A stretch of 64,000 nt of DNA, from assembly GCF_013408685.1 (NCBI RefSeq), contig NZ_JACBZY010000001.1, positions 1,364,001 to 1,428,000 on the forward strand. The letters run 5' to 3'. The first letter of the stretch is position 1. Each line of letters begins with the position of its first letter. A program made the position numbers and the translations under genes. This document shows positions 10,185-18,773 of the stretch, in pieces. The DNA comes from Schumannella luteola. GTDB lineage: Bacteria > Actinomycetota > Actinomycetes > Actinomycetales > Microbacteriaceae. The notes beneath the pieces were generated by a model. It was given only the letters and a program-made list of their open reading frames with translations, did no database searches and had not been told where the DNA came from.

Positions 10185-10190
10185 TAGCGT
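10185..10190 (+). promoter_or_regulatory. -10 box TAGCGT of the PAP2 gene
   Basis: TAGCGT with six bases between it and the GTG start at 10197. The expected transcription start coincides with the start codon, so the mRNA should be leaderless. The same arrangement recurs at many genes in this window. Confidence 0.6.
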
Positions 10191-10196
10191 GACGGG

Positions 10197-10961
10197 GTGC
10201 CCGTTCCGCCGACTCCCGCTGATGACGACCGCGGGAGCGCCGGGCGGCCGCTGACCCCGCGCGAGGCGGCCGCGCATCCCGTCACCGCCGCGCGCCGCCG
10301 ACCGGCCCTGTTCGCCGCGCTGATCGTGCTCGCCGCCGCCTTCGGACTGGGCGCGCTGCTGGCCGTGCGCGGCAGCCAGCCGCCCGGGATCGACCGCGAG
10401 TGGATGGCCGAGATCATCGAGCACCGCAACCCGATCTGGGAGGTGCCGTCGCTGCTGTTCAACGCGATCGGCGGCGGCTGGTTCGCGGTGTTCGTCGTGC
10501 CGCTCGGGGTGCTCGCGGTGCTGCTGATCGTGCGGCGGCCGTGGGCCGCGCTGTACTGGGCGCTCGCGTGCGGAGCCAGCGCCGGGCTCGTGCAGCTGCT
10601 CAAGGCGCTGTTCGGACGGGCGCGGCCGCACGACATCCTCGTCGCCGTCGATCCGGGGTCGTTCCCCTCGGGCCACACCGCCAACGCCGCCACGCTCGCC
10701 GTCGTGCTCGGAGTGCTGCTCGCGCGGCGCTGGGTCTGGGTGCTCGGCGCGGTCTACGTCGTCGCGATGATGCTGAGCCGCACCTACCTCGGCGCGCACT
10801 GGATGACCGACACGCTCGGCGGGCTGCTCATCGGCGTCGCGGTCGGGCTGCTGGGATGGGCGGCGCTCGCCGGGCCGGTCGAGCGCGAGCGGCAGCGGCG
10901 ACGCGACCTCGCGGCGGCGCGGTACGCCGACCCCTCGCCCGGCGGCGGGGGTGCGCGCTAG
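10197..10961 (+). CDS. PAP2-family membrane phosphatase
   Basis: 254-residue integral membrane phosphatase, probably acting on a lipid phosphate such as undecaprenyl pyrophosphate or phosphatidic acid. The three PAP2 signature motifs are present: KALFGRARP near residue 138, PSGHT near residue 157, and SRTYLGAHWMTDTLGG near residue 197, giving the catalytic His pair. Five to six hydrophobic segments are visible. The GTG start is chosen by its TAGCGT -10 box and matches a leaderless start; no Shine-Dalgarno sequence is present. The next gene starts nine bases after the stop but has its own -10 box inside the end of this gene. Confidence 0.85.
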   Translation: MPVPPTPADDDRGSAGRPLTPREAAAHPVTAARRRPALFAALIVLAAAFGLGALLAVRGSQPPGIDREWMAEIIEHRNPIWEVPSLLFNAIGGGWFAVFVVPLGVLAVLLIVRRPWAALYWALACGASAGLVQLLKALFGRARPHDILVAVDPGSFPSGHTANAATLAVVLGVLLARRWVWVLGAVYVVAMMLSRTYLGAHWMTDTLGGLLIGVAVGLLGWAALAGPVERERQRRRDLAAARYADPSPGGGGAR

Positions 10962-10970
10962 CCTCGCGCC

Positions 10971-12299
10971 ATGAGCGACGACGCCGCGGCCCCGACCATG
11001 CGCATCCTTCTCGTCGGGGCGGGCGGTGTCGGCGACGCCTTCGCGCGCATCGCCGCGCGACGCTCCTTCTACGAGTTGATCGTCGTGACCGACTACGACC
11101 CGGCGCGAGCCGAGCGCACGGTCGCGTGGATCCGCGAGCGGCACGGCGACGAGGTCGCGTCGCGGTTCCGGGCGGCCCGCATCGACGCCTCCGATCCGGC
11201 CGATGTGACGCGGGTCGCGACCGAGCACGCGGTGACGCACGTGATGAACGCAGTCGAGCCGAAGTTCGTGCCGACGATCTTCCGCGGCGCACTGGATGCC
11301 GGCGCCGACTACCTCGACATGGCGATGTCGCTGTCGGAGCCGCATCCGACCGATCCGCACACCGAGACCGGGGTGAAGCTCGGCGACGACCAGTTCGCGC
11401 AGGCGGGCGACTGGGAGAGCGCGGGGCGTCTGGCGCTGGTCGGCATCGGCGTGGAGCCGGGGCTGTCGGATGTGCTCGCCCGCTACGCGTCGGATGTGCT
11501 GTTCGAGTCGATCGACGAGCTCGGCGTGCGCGACGGCGCGAACCTGGTCGTGCGCGACGAGACCGGGGCGGAGATCTTCGCGCCGTCGTTCTCGATCTGG
11601 ACGACCATCGAGGAATGCCTGAACCCGCCGGTGATCTTCGAGAAGGAGCGCGGCTGGTTCACGACGCCGCCGTTCAGCGAGCCGGAGACCTTCGTCTTCC
11701 CCGAGGGCATCGGCGAGGTCGAATGCGTGAACGTCGAGCACGAGGAAGTGCTGCTGATGCCGCGCTGGCTCGACGCTCGCCGGGTGACGTTCAAGTACGG
11801 CCTCGGGGCCGAGTTCATCGGCGTGCTGAAGACACTCAACCTCCTCGGCCTCGACAAGACCGCCCCGGTGCGCGTGCGTTCGGCCGCCGGCCCGGTCGAG
11901 GTCGCCCCCCGCGATGTCGTGGCGGCATCCCTGCCGGATCCCGCGACGATCGGCCCCCGCATGACCGGCAAGACCTGCGCCGGCGTGCTCGTGACCGGGA
12001 CCGGCGCGGTCGGCACCGAATGGGAGGGGCGCCCGCGGGAGGTGTATCTGTTCCACGTCGCCGACAACGAATGGACCATGGCCGAATACGGCACCCAGTG
12101 CGTCGTCTGGCAGACCGCCCTCAACCCGGTCATCGCCCTCGAACTGCTCGCGACCGGCGTCTGGACCGGCACCGGCGTCCTCGGCCCCGAGGCCTTCGCC
12201 GCCCGCCCCTTCCTCGAGCTCATGGCCCGCCCCGTCGCCGACGGCGGCTACGGACAGCCCTACGGCCACGAAGAACGCACCCCCACCACGTCGAGCTGA
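10971..12299 (+). CDS. Saccharopine dehydrogenase family oxidoreductase
   Basis: 442 residues. The N-terminus MRILLVGAGGVGDAFARIAARR is a dinucleotide-binding Rossmann motif, with an acidic residue after the second strand (VVTDYDPARAERT). The central part FVPTIFRGALDAGADYLDMAMS and GIGVEPGLSDVLARYASD match the saccharopine dehydrogenase / carboxynorspermidine synthase / homospermidine synthase superfamily, which act on amino acid or polyamine Schiff bases. The exact substrate is not evident; the length (about 400-480) fits the LYS9-like members. TAGCCT at 10959-10964 ends six bases before the ATG, so translation is probably leaderless. Confidence 0.78.
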   Translation: MSDDAAAPTMRILLVGAGGVGDAFARIAARRSFYELIVVTDYDPARAERTVAWIRERHGDEVASRFRAARIDASDPADVTRVATEHAVTHVMNAVEPKFVPTIFRGALDAGADYLDMAMSLSEPHPTDPHTETGVKLGDDQFAQAGDWESAGRLALVGIGVEPGLSDVLARYASDVLFESIDELGVRDGANLVVRDETGAEIFAPSFSIWTTIEECLNPPVIFEKERGWFTTPPFSEPETFVFPEGIGEVECVNVEHEEVLLMPRWLDARRVTFKYGLGAEFIGVLKTLNLLGLDKTAPVRVRSAAGPVEVAPRDVVAASLPDPATIGPRMTGKTCAGVLVTGTGAVGTEWEGRPREVYLFHVADNEWTMAEYGTQCVVWQTALNPVIALELLATGVWTGTGVLGPEAFAARPFLELMARPVADGGYGQPYGHEERTPTTSS

Positions 12300-12304
12300 A
12301 CCGA

Positions 12305-12359
12305 GGATCGTGCCACCTCGTCGGCATCAGCACTCCATACCGACGCGAGCGCACGATCC
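12305..12359. terminator. Long inverted repeat after the oxidoreductase gene
   Basis: GGATCGTGC (12305-12313) pairs with GCACGATCC (12351-12359); inside it CTCGTCGG pairs with CCGACGcGAG. The structure starts five bases after the stop codon. It could terminate transcription; it is also reminiscent of the intergenic palindromes at 38.5 and 39.6 kb, though the sequence differs. Confidence 0.5.
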
Positions 12360-12401
12360 CCGACCGTGGAAGCGGGAAGGCGCTCTCAATAGGGTGAGGG
12401 C

Positions 12402-14345
12402 ATGAGTGACGCCGAGGACAAGGTCGCTGCTGCACGTCGGGCGCTCGAGGAGGCGCAGGCGGCGCTCGCCGCCGCCGAGGCGGAGCACGCCGGGGCGGAC
12501 GCGGAACGGGATGCGACGCCCGCGACCGTCGAGCCGACCGCCGCGACGACTCCTGCATCCGCGCCCGCAGTCGACGCTGAACCCGCCGAGCCCGCCACTA
12601 CCGCGGCTCCCGCTCCCGCCGCACCCGCCTCCGTCCCCGCCGCTCCCGCAGCTCCCGCGACACCAGCCGCTCCCGCCGCCCCCGGCCCGCTCACCGCACC
12701 CCAGGTCGACGCGATCCGCGCCGGGTACGCCTTCGACGGTCCCGCGCTCGAGATGGGCGCCCTCGTGAACGGCGACGCGCTCGCCGACGTGCCCGTGCGC
12801 ATCCCGCTCGGCATGACCAATCGCCACGGCCTCGTCGCCGGCGCCACCGGAACCGGCAAGACGAAGACGCTGCAGGTGCTCGCCGAGCAGCTCAGCGCCA
12901 ACGGAGTCCCGGTGTTCGCGGCCGACATCAAGGGTGATCTCTCGGGCATCGCGAGCCCCGGCGAGGGCAACGAGAAGCTGCTCGCCCGCACGCGCGGCAT
13001 CGGCCAGGACTGGGCCCCGCAGGCCGCCCCGACCGAGTACTACACGCTCGGCGGGCTCGGCACCGGCATCCCGATCCGCGCGACCGTCTCGAGCTTCGGC
13101 TCGCTGCTGCTCAGCAAGGTGCTGGGCCTCAACCAGACGCAGGAGTCGAGCCTGGCGCTCGTCTTCCACTACGCCGACCAGGCCGGCCTGCCGCTGCTCG
13201 ACCTCAGCGACCTGCGGGCGGTGCTGACCTTCCTCACGAGCGACGACGGCAAGGATGAGCTCACCCAGCTCGGCGGCCTGTCGAAGGCGACCGCAGGCGT
13301 CATCCTGCGCGAGCTGATCGGCTTCGCCGACGCGGGCGCGGATGTCTTCTTCGGCGAGCCGGAGATCGACACGGCCCAGTTCCTGCGCACGACGGCCGAC
13401 GGCCGCGGCATCGTCAGCCTGCTCGAGGTGCCGAGCGTCGCCGACCAGCCGGCGCTGTTCTCGACGTTCCTCATGTGGCTGCTGGCCGATCTGTTCAACG
13501 ACCTGCCCGAGGTCGGCGACCTCGACAAGCCGAAGCTGGTGTTCTTCTTCGACGAGGCCCACCTGCTGTTCAAGGACGCGTCGAAGGATTTCGTGGCGCA
13601 GATCACCCAGACGGTGCGCCTCATCCGCTCGAAGGGCGTCGGCATCTTCTTCGTCACGCAGACGCCGAAGGACGTGCCGTCGGATGTGCTCGCCCAGCTC
13701 GGCAGCCGAGTGCAGCACCAGCTGCGCGCCTTCACTCCCGAGGACGCGAAGGCGCTCAAGGCGACCGTGACGACCTACCCGAAGAGCGGCTACCAGCTCG
13801 GCGAGGTGCTGCAGTCGCTCGCGACCGGCGAGGCGATCGTGACCGTCATGAACGAGAAGGGCGCGCCGTCGCCCGTCGCCTGGACCCGCCTGCGCGCCCC
13901 GCAGGGTTCCATGTCGCCGACGCCGCTCGAGCAGATCCAGGCGACCGTGAACGCCTCGCCGCTGCTCGCGCAGTACGGCACCGCGATCGACCGCGAGTCG
14001 GCGCGCGAGATCCTGGCCGCGAAGATGGATGCCGCCGCCGCGGCCGACCGCGCCGCCGAGGAGCAGGCCCAGGCCGAGGCGGATGCCGCGCAGAAGGTCA
14101 AGGACGACGAGAAGCGCGCGAAGGACGAGGCGAAGGCGAAGGTCCAGGCGCAGCGCGACTACGAGCGCACCCTCGCCGAGGCTCGCCGCAGTCAGGGCCG
14201 CGCCACCACGACCCGCACCTCGTCGAGCCGCGCATCCACCCGCCGAGAGAAGTCGGTGGCCGAGGAGATCCTCGGCTCGACGACCGGTCGCACGGTCATC
14301 CGCGAGATCGTGCGCGGCATCTTCGGCACGCTGAAGCGCAAGTAG
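12402..14345 (+). CDS. HerA-like helicase/ATPase, DUF853 family
   Basis: 647 residues. After an acidic coiled N-terminus (residues 1-35) comes an Ala/Pro-rich linker to about residue 95, then the ATPase core: Walker A GATGTGKTKT near residue 148, ADIKGDLSGIASPG, and Walker B LVFFFDEAHLLF near residue 380, with the sensor region VRLIRSKGVGIFFVTQTPKDVPSDVLAQLGSRVQHQLRAFTP. This is the DUF853/YjgR group of HerA-FtsK ATPases; cellular role is unclear. A charged helical stretch rich in Ala, Lys and Glu spans residues 540-610. TAGGGT at 12390-12395 precedes the ATG by six bases, so the start is likely leaderless. The gene converges on the next with a one-base gap. Confidence 0.86.
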   Translation: MSDAEDKVAAARRALEEAQAALAAAEAEHAGADAERDATPATVEPTAATTPASAPAVDAEPAEPATTAAPAPAAPASVPAAPAAPATPAAPAAPGPLTAPQVDAIRAGYAFDGPALEMGALVNGDALADVPVRIPLGMTNRHGLVAGATGTGKTKTLQVLAEQLSANGVPVFAADIKGDLSGIASPGEGNEKLLARTRGIGQDWAPQAAPTEYYTLGGLGTGIPIRATVSSFGSLLLSKVLGLNQTQESSLALVFHYADQAGLPLLDLSDLRAVLTFLTSDDGKDELTQLGGLSKATAGVILRELIGFADAGADVFFGEPEIDTAQFLRTTADGRGIVSLLEVPSVADQPALFSTFLMWLLADLFNDLPEVGDLDKPKLVFFFDEAHLLFKDASKDFVAQITQTVRLIRSKGVGIFFVTQTPKDVPSDVLAQLGSRVQHQLRAFTPEDAKALKATVTTYPKSGYQLGEVLQSLATGEAIVTVMNEKGAPSPVAWTRLRAPQGSMSPTPLEQIQATVNASPLLAQYGTAIDRESAREILAAKMDAAAAADRAAEEQAQAEADAAQKVKDDEKRAKDEAKAKVQAQRDYERTLAEARRSQGRATTTRTSSSRASTRREKSVAEEILGSTTGRTVIREIVRGIFGTLKRK

Positions 14346-14346
14346 G

Positions 14347-15021
14347 TCAGCGCGTCGTCGAGCGCTCGCGCTTCGCGAGGATGCGGCGCTGGCGCACCAT
14401 CATGAGCTGAGGCCCGAGCAGCGGCGCGATCGCCGTCCAGATCAGCCAGACCGCGATCGACGCGTACGAGATGAGGATCCCCGCATCCGTCAGCGCGACG
14501 ATCTCGGCGGTGCTCGGATCGCCGGAGCGCTCGCGACCGTTCAGCAGCAGTCCGCGCGCGAAGAGCTCATTCGCCGCGAGGTAGAGCCCGGCCGCGATCG
14601 CCCCCGCGAGCAGGCCCTTCCACCAGCGCGGTCGACCGCGCCGCAGCAGGCCGTCGAGGGGATAGTGCGCGAGAGTGCGCCCGGGCGCTCCGGTCAGCAG
14701 GACGGCCGCCAGCGCGAGCGCCAGATAGAGCAGCAGCAGCGGGTCGCCGCGGGAGAACTCCGGGCGCAGGTCGTTCCAGAGAACGAGCTGCGCGACGCCG
14801 GCCGCGAAGATCCCGAGCAGCACGATCGCCGAGCCGGTCGAGGCGATCGCGCGCGTCCGTCGCAGTCGATCGAGGTCGCGGGTCGGCACCTCCGCGGGCG
14901 TCGCAGGCTCCCGGCTCGCGCGGCCGTCGACCGGGGCGCGGGCGTCGAGCCGGGTCCCGCACGCCGAGCAGCGGTCTTCGCCGATCTCGTACGGCAGCGA
15001 GCACATCGAGCATCGGCGCAT
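14347..15021 (-). CDS. Membrane protein with N-terminal zinc ribbon
   Basis: 224 residues. The N-terminus is a short zinc ribbon with two cysteine pairs (CSMC and CSAC spaced by about 13 residues). A hydrophilic linker to residue 65 is followed by about five membrane segments, starting with AIASTGSAIVLLGIFAAGVAQLVL. The end is basic (MMVRQRRILAKRERS). No family is recognised; it resembles actinobacterial zinc-ribbon membrane proteins of unknown function. The ATG at 15021 is chosen because the ribbon begins there; CAGACT lies six bases upstream. Its stop lies one base from the stop of the convergent HerA-like gene, leaving no room for a separate terminator. Confidence 0.72.
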   Translation of the reverse strand: MRRCSMCSLPYEIGEDRCSACGTRLDARAPVDGRASREPATPAEVPTRDLDRLRRTRAIASTGSAIVLLGIFAAGVAQLVLWNDLRPEFSRGDPLLLLYLALALAAVLLTGAPGRTLAHYPLDGLLRRGRPRWWKGLLAGAIAAGLYLAANELFARGLLLNGRERSGDPSTAEIVALTDAGILISYASIAVWLIWTAIAPLLGPQLMMVRQRRILAKRERSTTR

Positions 15022-15062
15022 GGAGGCAGTCTGCCCGCTCGCGGGCCGGACGTGAAGGTGTC

Positions 15063-15686
15063 TCAGCCGGGAATGCGGTCGCCGAGCGCGAGCATCGCGC
15101 CCGCGGCGACGCCGAGCACGAGCACGCCGGCGCCGAGGATCGCCGCGACGCGCAGCCACGGCTTGTTCTCGAACCAGTACTCGCTGCCCGGGTAGGTCTC
15201 GAAGAACGCCTTCGACGTCACCGGCTCGGCGACGGTCTGCACCGGCACGGGCAGGGCGGCGGCGAGCTTCTCGAGCAGGCCGTCATCCCAGAAGTTGCCG
15301 CGCAGGCGGAACAGCCGGCGCCCGGTCGCGTCGCGCACGAGCATCTGCAGCACCGGGTCGGGAGCAGCCCCGACGAAGGTCGGCACGAGCAGCACCTCGT
15401 GCACGTCGTCGAGGTCGACGCGCACCATCGGGCTGAAGATGCCGTTGCCGCTGAGCTCGCGATCGGTGAGTCGCACGTGGATCGTGAGCTGACGGATGCC
15501 GAGCACGACGCAGGTGATCACGATGGCCGACTCGATGAGCACGGTCGGCAGCAGGCCGTCGCCGAGCACGACGAGGGCGACGGTCACCGGCACGAGCGCG
15601 AGCACGAGAGCCGTGATCGCGCCGACCAGGATGGATCGGCGTAGGCGCGCGAAGACGAGCGTCGTCGGCGTCGTCATGGTCGTCAC
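15063..15686 (-). CDS. Membrane protein of unknown function
   Basis: 207 residues with two membrane segments near residues 17-58 (SILVGAITALVLALVPVTVALVVLG and VLIESAIVITCVVLG), a soluble beta-rich middle domain (IHVRLTDRELSGNGIFSPMVRVDLDDVHEVLLVP) that looks like a PH-like bacterial domain, and a final membrane helix (VAAILGAGVLVLGVAAGAMLAL). The GTG at 15686 is preferred over the ATG at 15677 because a GGAGGAGGA ribosome site sits just upstream. The gene lies 41 bases from the following zinc-ribbon gene on the same strand, so the two may be cotranscribed. Function unknown. Confidence 0.7.
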   Translation of the reverse strand: MTTMTTPTTLVFARLRRSILVGAITALVLALVPVTVALVVLGDGLLPTVLIESAIVITCVVLGIRQLTIHVRLTDRELSGNGIFSPMVRVDLDDVHEVLLVPTFVGAAPDPVLQMLVRDATGRRLFRLRGNFWDDGLLEKLAAALPVPVQTVAEPVTSKAFFETYPGSEYWFENKPWLRVAAILGAGVLVLGVAAGAMLALGDRIPG

Positions 15687-15791
15687 CCCGTCCTCCTCCT
15701 CGGGTCTGCTGTCTCGATGGTGACAACTCTGCCGGATCCGCGCGTCATCCCAGTTCGGGGCACCCCGGTTCGGGGGCACCCCGAACCGCTC

Positions 15792-16883
15792 TCAGAGCCA
15801 GCGCTTGCGCTTGAACACGAACCACAGCCCCGCGCCGAGCCCCAGCATGAGCGCGATCGCGAAGGGGTAACCCCACGCCCAGTGCAGCTCGGGCATGGCG
15901 TCGAAGTTCATGCCGTAGACGCCCGCGATGAGCGTCGGCGCGAACAGGATCGCCGCCCACGACGTGATCTTCTTCGTCTGCTCGCCCTGCTCGAGCTGGA
16001 TCTGCGCGAGCCGCCGGCTCTCCTCGCCCTGGGCGAGGCTGGCGCGGGTCATGCGGCGCATCCCCTCGTTCTGCTCCTGGGTGACGAGGGTCGAGTGCAG
16101 GGTGAGGAGGCTCTCGAGCAGCGCGCGGAAGGCATCCGCCCGCTCGGTGATGCGCAGCGCGTGGTCGAGCACGTTGCGCACCTGGTTCTGCACCTCGTCG
16201 TCGGCGCCGTACTTGCGCGAGCCGCGCAGCAGCCCGTGCAGCATGTCGGGCAACGGGCCGATCGCGCGCTGGAAGTCGATCACCTGCGAGAGCAGGTGGT
16301 AGATGCGCTGGGATGCGGCCGGGTCGGCCTTGCCGCGCAGCAGCTCGTCCTCGAGCGCATCCACGCCCTCCTGCAGGCCGTGCACGACGGGCGCGTAGCC
16401 GTCGACGACCTCGTCGAGGATCGCCGCGAGCACGGCCTCCGAGCCGCCGCAGAGCGTCTGCGGGTTCGCCTCGAGCCGCGCCCGCACGCCGGCGAGCGAG
16501 GGGCGGTCGGCGTGCCGCACGGTGATCACGAAGTGCGGCCCGGCGAAGACGTGGATCTCGCCCGACTCGACCGTGACGCCGTCGGCGGTGGATGCGGCGG
16601 TGGCGTCGGCGCCCGCGAGCCAGGCCGGCCGCAGCACCAGGAACAGCGTGTGGTCGTACCGCTCGAGCTTGGCCCGCTGGTGGCCCTTCTGCGCGTCCTC
16701 GACAGCGAGCGGGTGCAGGTCGAACTCCTCGGCCAGCTCGGTCAGCTGGGCGGCGGTCGGGCGCAGCAGGCCGATCCAGGCGAGATCGTCGGTGCCCACG
16801 AGGCTCTCGGAGGTGAGATGCGTCTCGGGAGGGGCGGCCAGGCGTGCGCCGTCGCGGTAGATGCCGGTGTCGATGAGAGTCAT
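15792..16883 (-). CDS. corA: CorA-family magnesium/cobalt transporter
   Basis: 363-residue divalent cation channel. The diagnostic YGMN motif (GVYGMNFDAMPELHW) follows the first of two C-terminal membrane helices (KITSWAAILFAPTLIAGVYGMN and GYPFAIALMLGLGAGLWFVF). The long N-terminal cytoplasmic domain carries the usual stretch HPLAVEDAQKGHQRAKLERYDHTLFLVLRP. It should move Mg2+ (or Co2+) inward through a homopentamer, which is family knowledge. ATG at 16883 and GTG at 16886 are adjacent; the AGGAGG four bases upstream of the ATG favours the ATG. A long untranslated gap with a hairpin lies upstream. Confidence 0.9.
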   Translation of the reverse strand: MTLIDTGIYRDGARLAAPPETHLTSESLVGTDDLAWIGLLRPTAAQLTELAEEFDLHPLAVEDAQKGHQRAKLERYDHTLFLVLRPAWLAGADATAASTADGVTVESGEIHVFAGPHFVITVRHADRPSLAGVRARLEANPQTLCGGSEAVLAAILDEVVDGYAPVVHGLQEGVDALEDELLRGKADPAASQRIYHLLSQVIDFQRAIGPLPDMLHGLLRGSRKYGADDEVQNQVRNVLDHALRITERADAFRALLESLLTLHSTLVTQEQNEGMRRMTRASLAQGEESRRLAQIQLEQGEQTKKITSWAAILFAPTLIAGVYGMNFDAMPELHWAWGYPFAIALMLGLGAGLWFVFKRKRWL

Positions 16884-16886
16884 CAC

Positions 16887-17260
16887 TCCTCCTGAGGTGT
16901 CAGGAGGCAGGCGTGCGCAGACCCGGCGTCAGACGAGTGGATGCGCGGGCGCGAGCTGAGTCAGCCGCGGACGCGGGCATCCATCCGCCTCGTGCCGGGA
17001 CGAGGGAGGAGGATCAGGACGCAGAAGCGCCGAGGCAGGAGCGACGGCGCTTCTGCGGATCATGATCGCCGATCATCGTGCGCGTCACCTGCCTCTCGCG
17101 GTTCGTTCTGCGGGTCTCGCGGGGCCGTCGCGCTGGGCGTCGACCGGGCGTCTCGGGCTCGCGCGGGGCGCGGGCCTCGGCAAGGATACGCCTCTTCCGC
17201 GGCGGGGGCGCACGCCCCCGTTTCGGGCTCGACGGCGGGCTCCCGCTCGCGCTCGATGAG
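16887..17260. other. Intergenic region between corA and tetR
   Basis: 374 bases without a convincing gene. It holds the corA ribosome site, the 12-bp hairpin at 17021-17056 and a short GGGGGC/GCCCCC hairpin at 17205-17218 just after the tetR stop. Arginine-rich open frames here lack start signals and normal composition. Confidence 0.6.
17021..17056. terminator. Perfect 12-bp hairpin upstream of corA
   Basis: GCAGAAGCGCCG (17021-17032) pairs perfectly with 17045-17056 across a 12-base loop. It lies 205 bases after the tetR stop and about 140 bases before corA, both on the minus strand. It may end tetR transcripts or be part of a long corA leader. Confidence 0.45.
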
Positions 17261-17887
17261 TCAGGGCACGGGTGCGTAGGCGCGCAGGAACGCGGCGGCG
17301 CCGGCGCGGGCCGCGGTGCGCACGCGGCGGGCGGTGACGTCGAGCGGCAGGAAGGTGCCGCGGTCGAGGTCGGCGCCCATCACGAGGAAGGCGAAGTGCT
17401 CGGCCATGAGGCGCCCGGGCGCCGCACGCAGCAGCCCGCGTTCGGCTAGGCGCACGAACAGGGCGGCGAGCGCGCGCATGACCGCTTCGGGGGCGCGGTC
17501 GCGGTACTCCTCGGCGAGGTCGGGGAAGCGGCGCGACTCGGTCACGAGCAGCCGTCGCAGCGGCAGCACCGGGCCCAGCAGCACGGATTCGGCGAGCCGC
17601 ACCGCGATATCCGGCAGCTCGGCGGCGGGGTCGTCGACGGCCAGCACCTCGGCGGCGAGGGAGGCGCTGAATCGGTCGGCGGTCGCGATCGAGCGCAGGA
17701 TCGTGGCGCGGAACAGCGCATCCTTCTCGCCGTACAGGTTGTAGATCGTGCGCTTGGCCACGCCGCCGGCCGCCGCGATCTGGTCGACCGTCGCCTCCAC
17801 GTAGCCGTGCTCGAGGAAGACGACGGCCGCCGCGTCGAGGATGAGCGCGCGCGATCGGGTCACGCGCGGGTCCTCGTGCTCGGTCAT
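17261..17887 (-). CDS. TetR-family transcriptional regulator
   Basis: 208 residues. The N-terminal helix-turn-helix is clear: RALILDAAAVVFLEHGYVEATVDQIAAAGGVAKRTIYNLYGEKDALF (residues about 13-60). The C-terminal ligand domain has the pattern LLVTESRRFPDLAEEYRDRAPEAVMRALAALFVRLAERGLLR seen in TetR_C_7-like regulators. It is divergent from the DUF998 membrane gene, and two overlapping palindromes sit in the shared 113-base gap, so it probably represses that gene and perhaps itself. The inducer is unknown. Confidence 0.87.
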   Translation of the reverse strand: MTEHEDPRVTRSRALILDAAAVVFLEHGYVEATVDQIAAAGGVAKRTIYNLYGEKDALFRATILRSIATADRFSASLAAEVLAVDDPAAELPDIAVRLAESVLLGPVLPLRRLLVTESRRFPDLAEEYRDRAPEAVMRALAALFVRLAERGLLRAAPGRLMAEHFAFLVMGADLDRGTFLPLDVTARRVRTAARAGAAAFLRAYAPVP

Positions 17888-17965
17888 CGTCGTCCTCTCG
17901 TGCGCGGCGCTCGCCGCGGTCGGATGCTTGCGTCGGCCGTCGCGATGTCGCTACCGTACCGCCGA

Positions 17966-17990
17966 GTGCACTAATGCACCCATGAGTGCA
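17966..17990. promoter_or_regulatory. Probable TetR operator: two overlapping palindromes
   Basis: GTGCA-CTAA-TGCAC (17966-17979) is a perfect inverted repeat. It overlaps TGCAC-CCATGA-GTGCA (17975-17990), which matches its own reverse complement at 14 of 16 positions. Both share the GTGCA half-site and lie between the divergent tetR and DUF998 genes, ending just before the ribosome site GGAG at 17991. Size and symmetry fit TetR dimers; binding by the adjacent regulator is inference. Confidence 0.68.
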
Positions 17991-18000
17991 GGAGACCGTG

Positions 18001-18723
18001 ATGGCCGAGAAGAACCCCGACCTCGACGGCGCCGCCGCCGTCACCCGCAGCCTGCTCGGCTGGGGCGTCGTGGCCGGTCCGTTCTACGTCGTCGTCGGCC
18101 TCGTGCTCGCCCTGACCCGCCCGGGGTTCGATCTGACGCGGCACGCCCTCTCCCTGCTCATGCTCGGCGATCTGGGCTGGCTGCAGCGGGCGAACCTCGG
18201 CCTCACGGCGCTCATGGTCATCGCGGCGGCTGTCGGCATCCTGCGGGCGATCCGCAGCGGGCGCGGTCTCGCGATCGGCGCGCTCACGATCGTCTACGGC
18301 GGCGGGCTCGCGCTCAGCGCCGTCTTCCCTCCCGACCCGGTCGCCGGTTTCCCGTCCGGATCGGCGGGCGGCGAGTTCAGTCTCTCCGGCATCCTGCACC
18401 TGCTCTTCGGCGCCATCGGCTTCGTCGCGATCGCCGTCGCCGCGTTCGCGTACGCCGGATGGGTGCGCGCGCTCGGGCGTCCGCGCCTGGCGGGGTTCAG
18501 CATCCTGCTCGGCGTGCTCGTGCTCGTCGGCTTCGTCGGCGGGGCCGCCCTCTCGAACGGTCCGCTCGTCGCGCTCGGCACCGCGTTGCTGTGGATCGCC
18601 GTGCTCGCCCAGTGCGCCTGGCTCGCCCGCGCGGCGTCGCAGATCTACGCCTGGTCGCCGCATCCGCTGCGTTCGAAGCGCGCCGAGCAGGGGCGCCCCG
18701 AGCAGGGTCGCGCCGCCGAGTAG
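18001..18723 (+). CDS. DUF998 membrane protein
   Basis: 240 residues with six membrane segments. The conserved opening GPFYVVVGLVLALTRPGFDLTRHALSLLMLGDLGWLQ is typical of DUF998 proteins, a family of unknown function. The ATG at 18001 is chosen for the GGAG at 17991-17994; GTG 17998 and GTG 17986 are in frame, but the latter overlaps the operator. The neighbour upstream is a divergent TetR regulator, an arrangement often seen for this family, which suggests ligand-controlled expression. The C-terminus is charged and probably cytoplasmic. Confidence 0.78.
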   Translation: MAEKNPDLDGAAAVTRSLLGWGVVAGPFYVVVGLVLALTRPGFDLTRHALSLLMLGDLGWLQRANLGLTALMVIAAAVGILRAIRSGRGLAIGALTIVYGGGLALSAVFPPDPVAGFPSGSAGGEFSLSGILHLLFGAIGFVAIAVAAFAYAGWVRALGRPRLAGFSILLGVLVLVGFVGGAALSNGPLVALGTALLWIAVLAQCAWLARAASQIYAWSPHPLRSKRAEQGRPEQGRAAE

Positions 18724-18773
18724 GCGACGGCTCCCCGCGTCGGCGCGCCCCAGCTTCCCGCCGCCGGCGCGAC

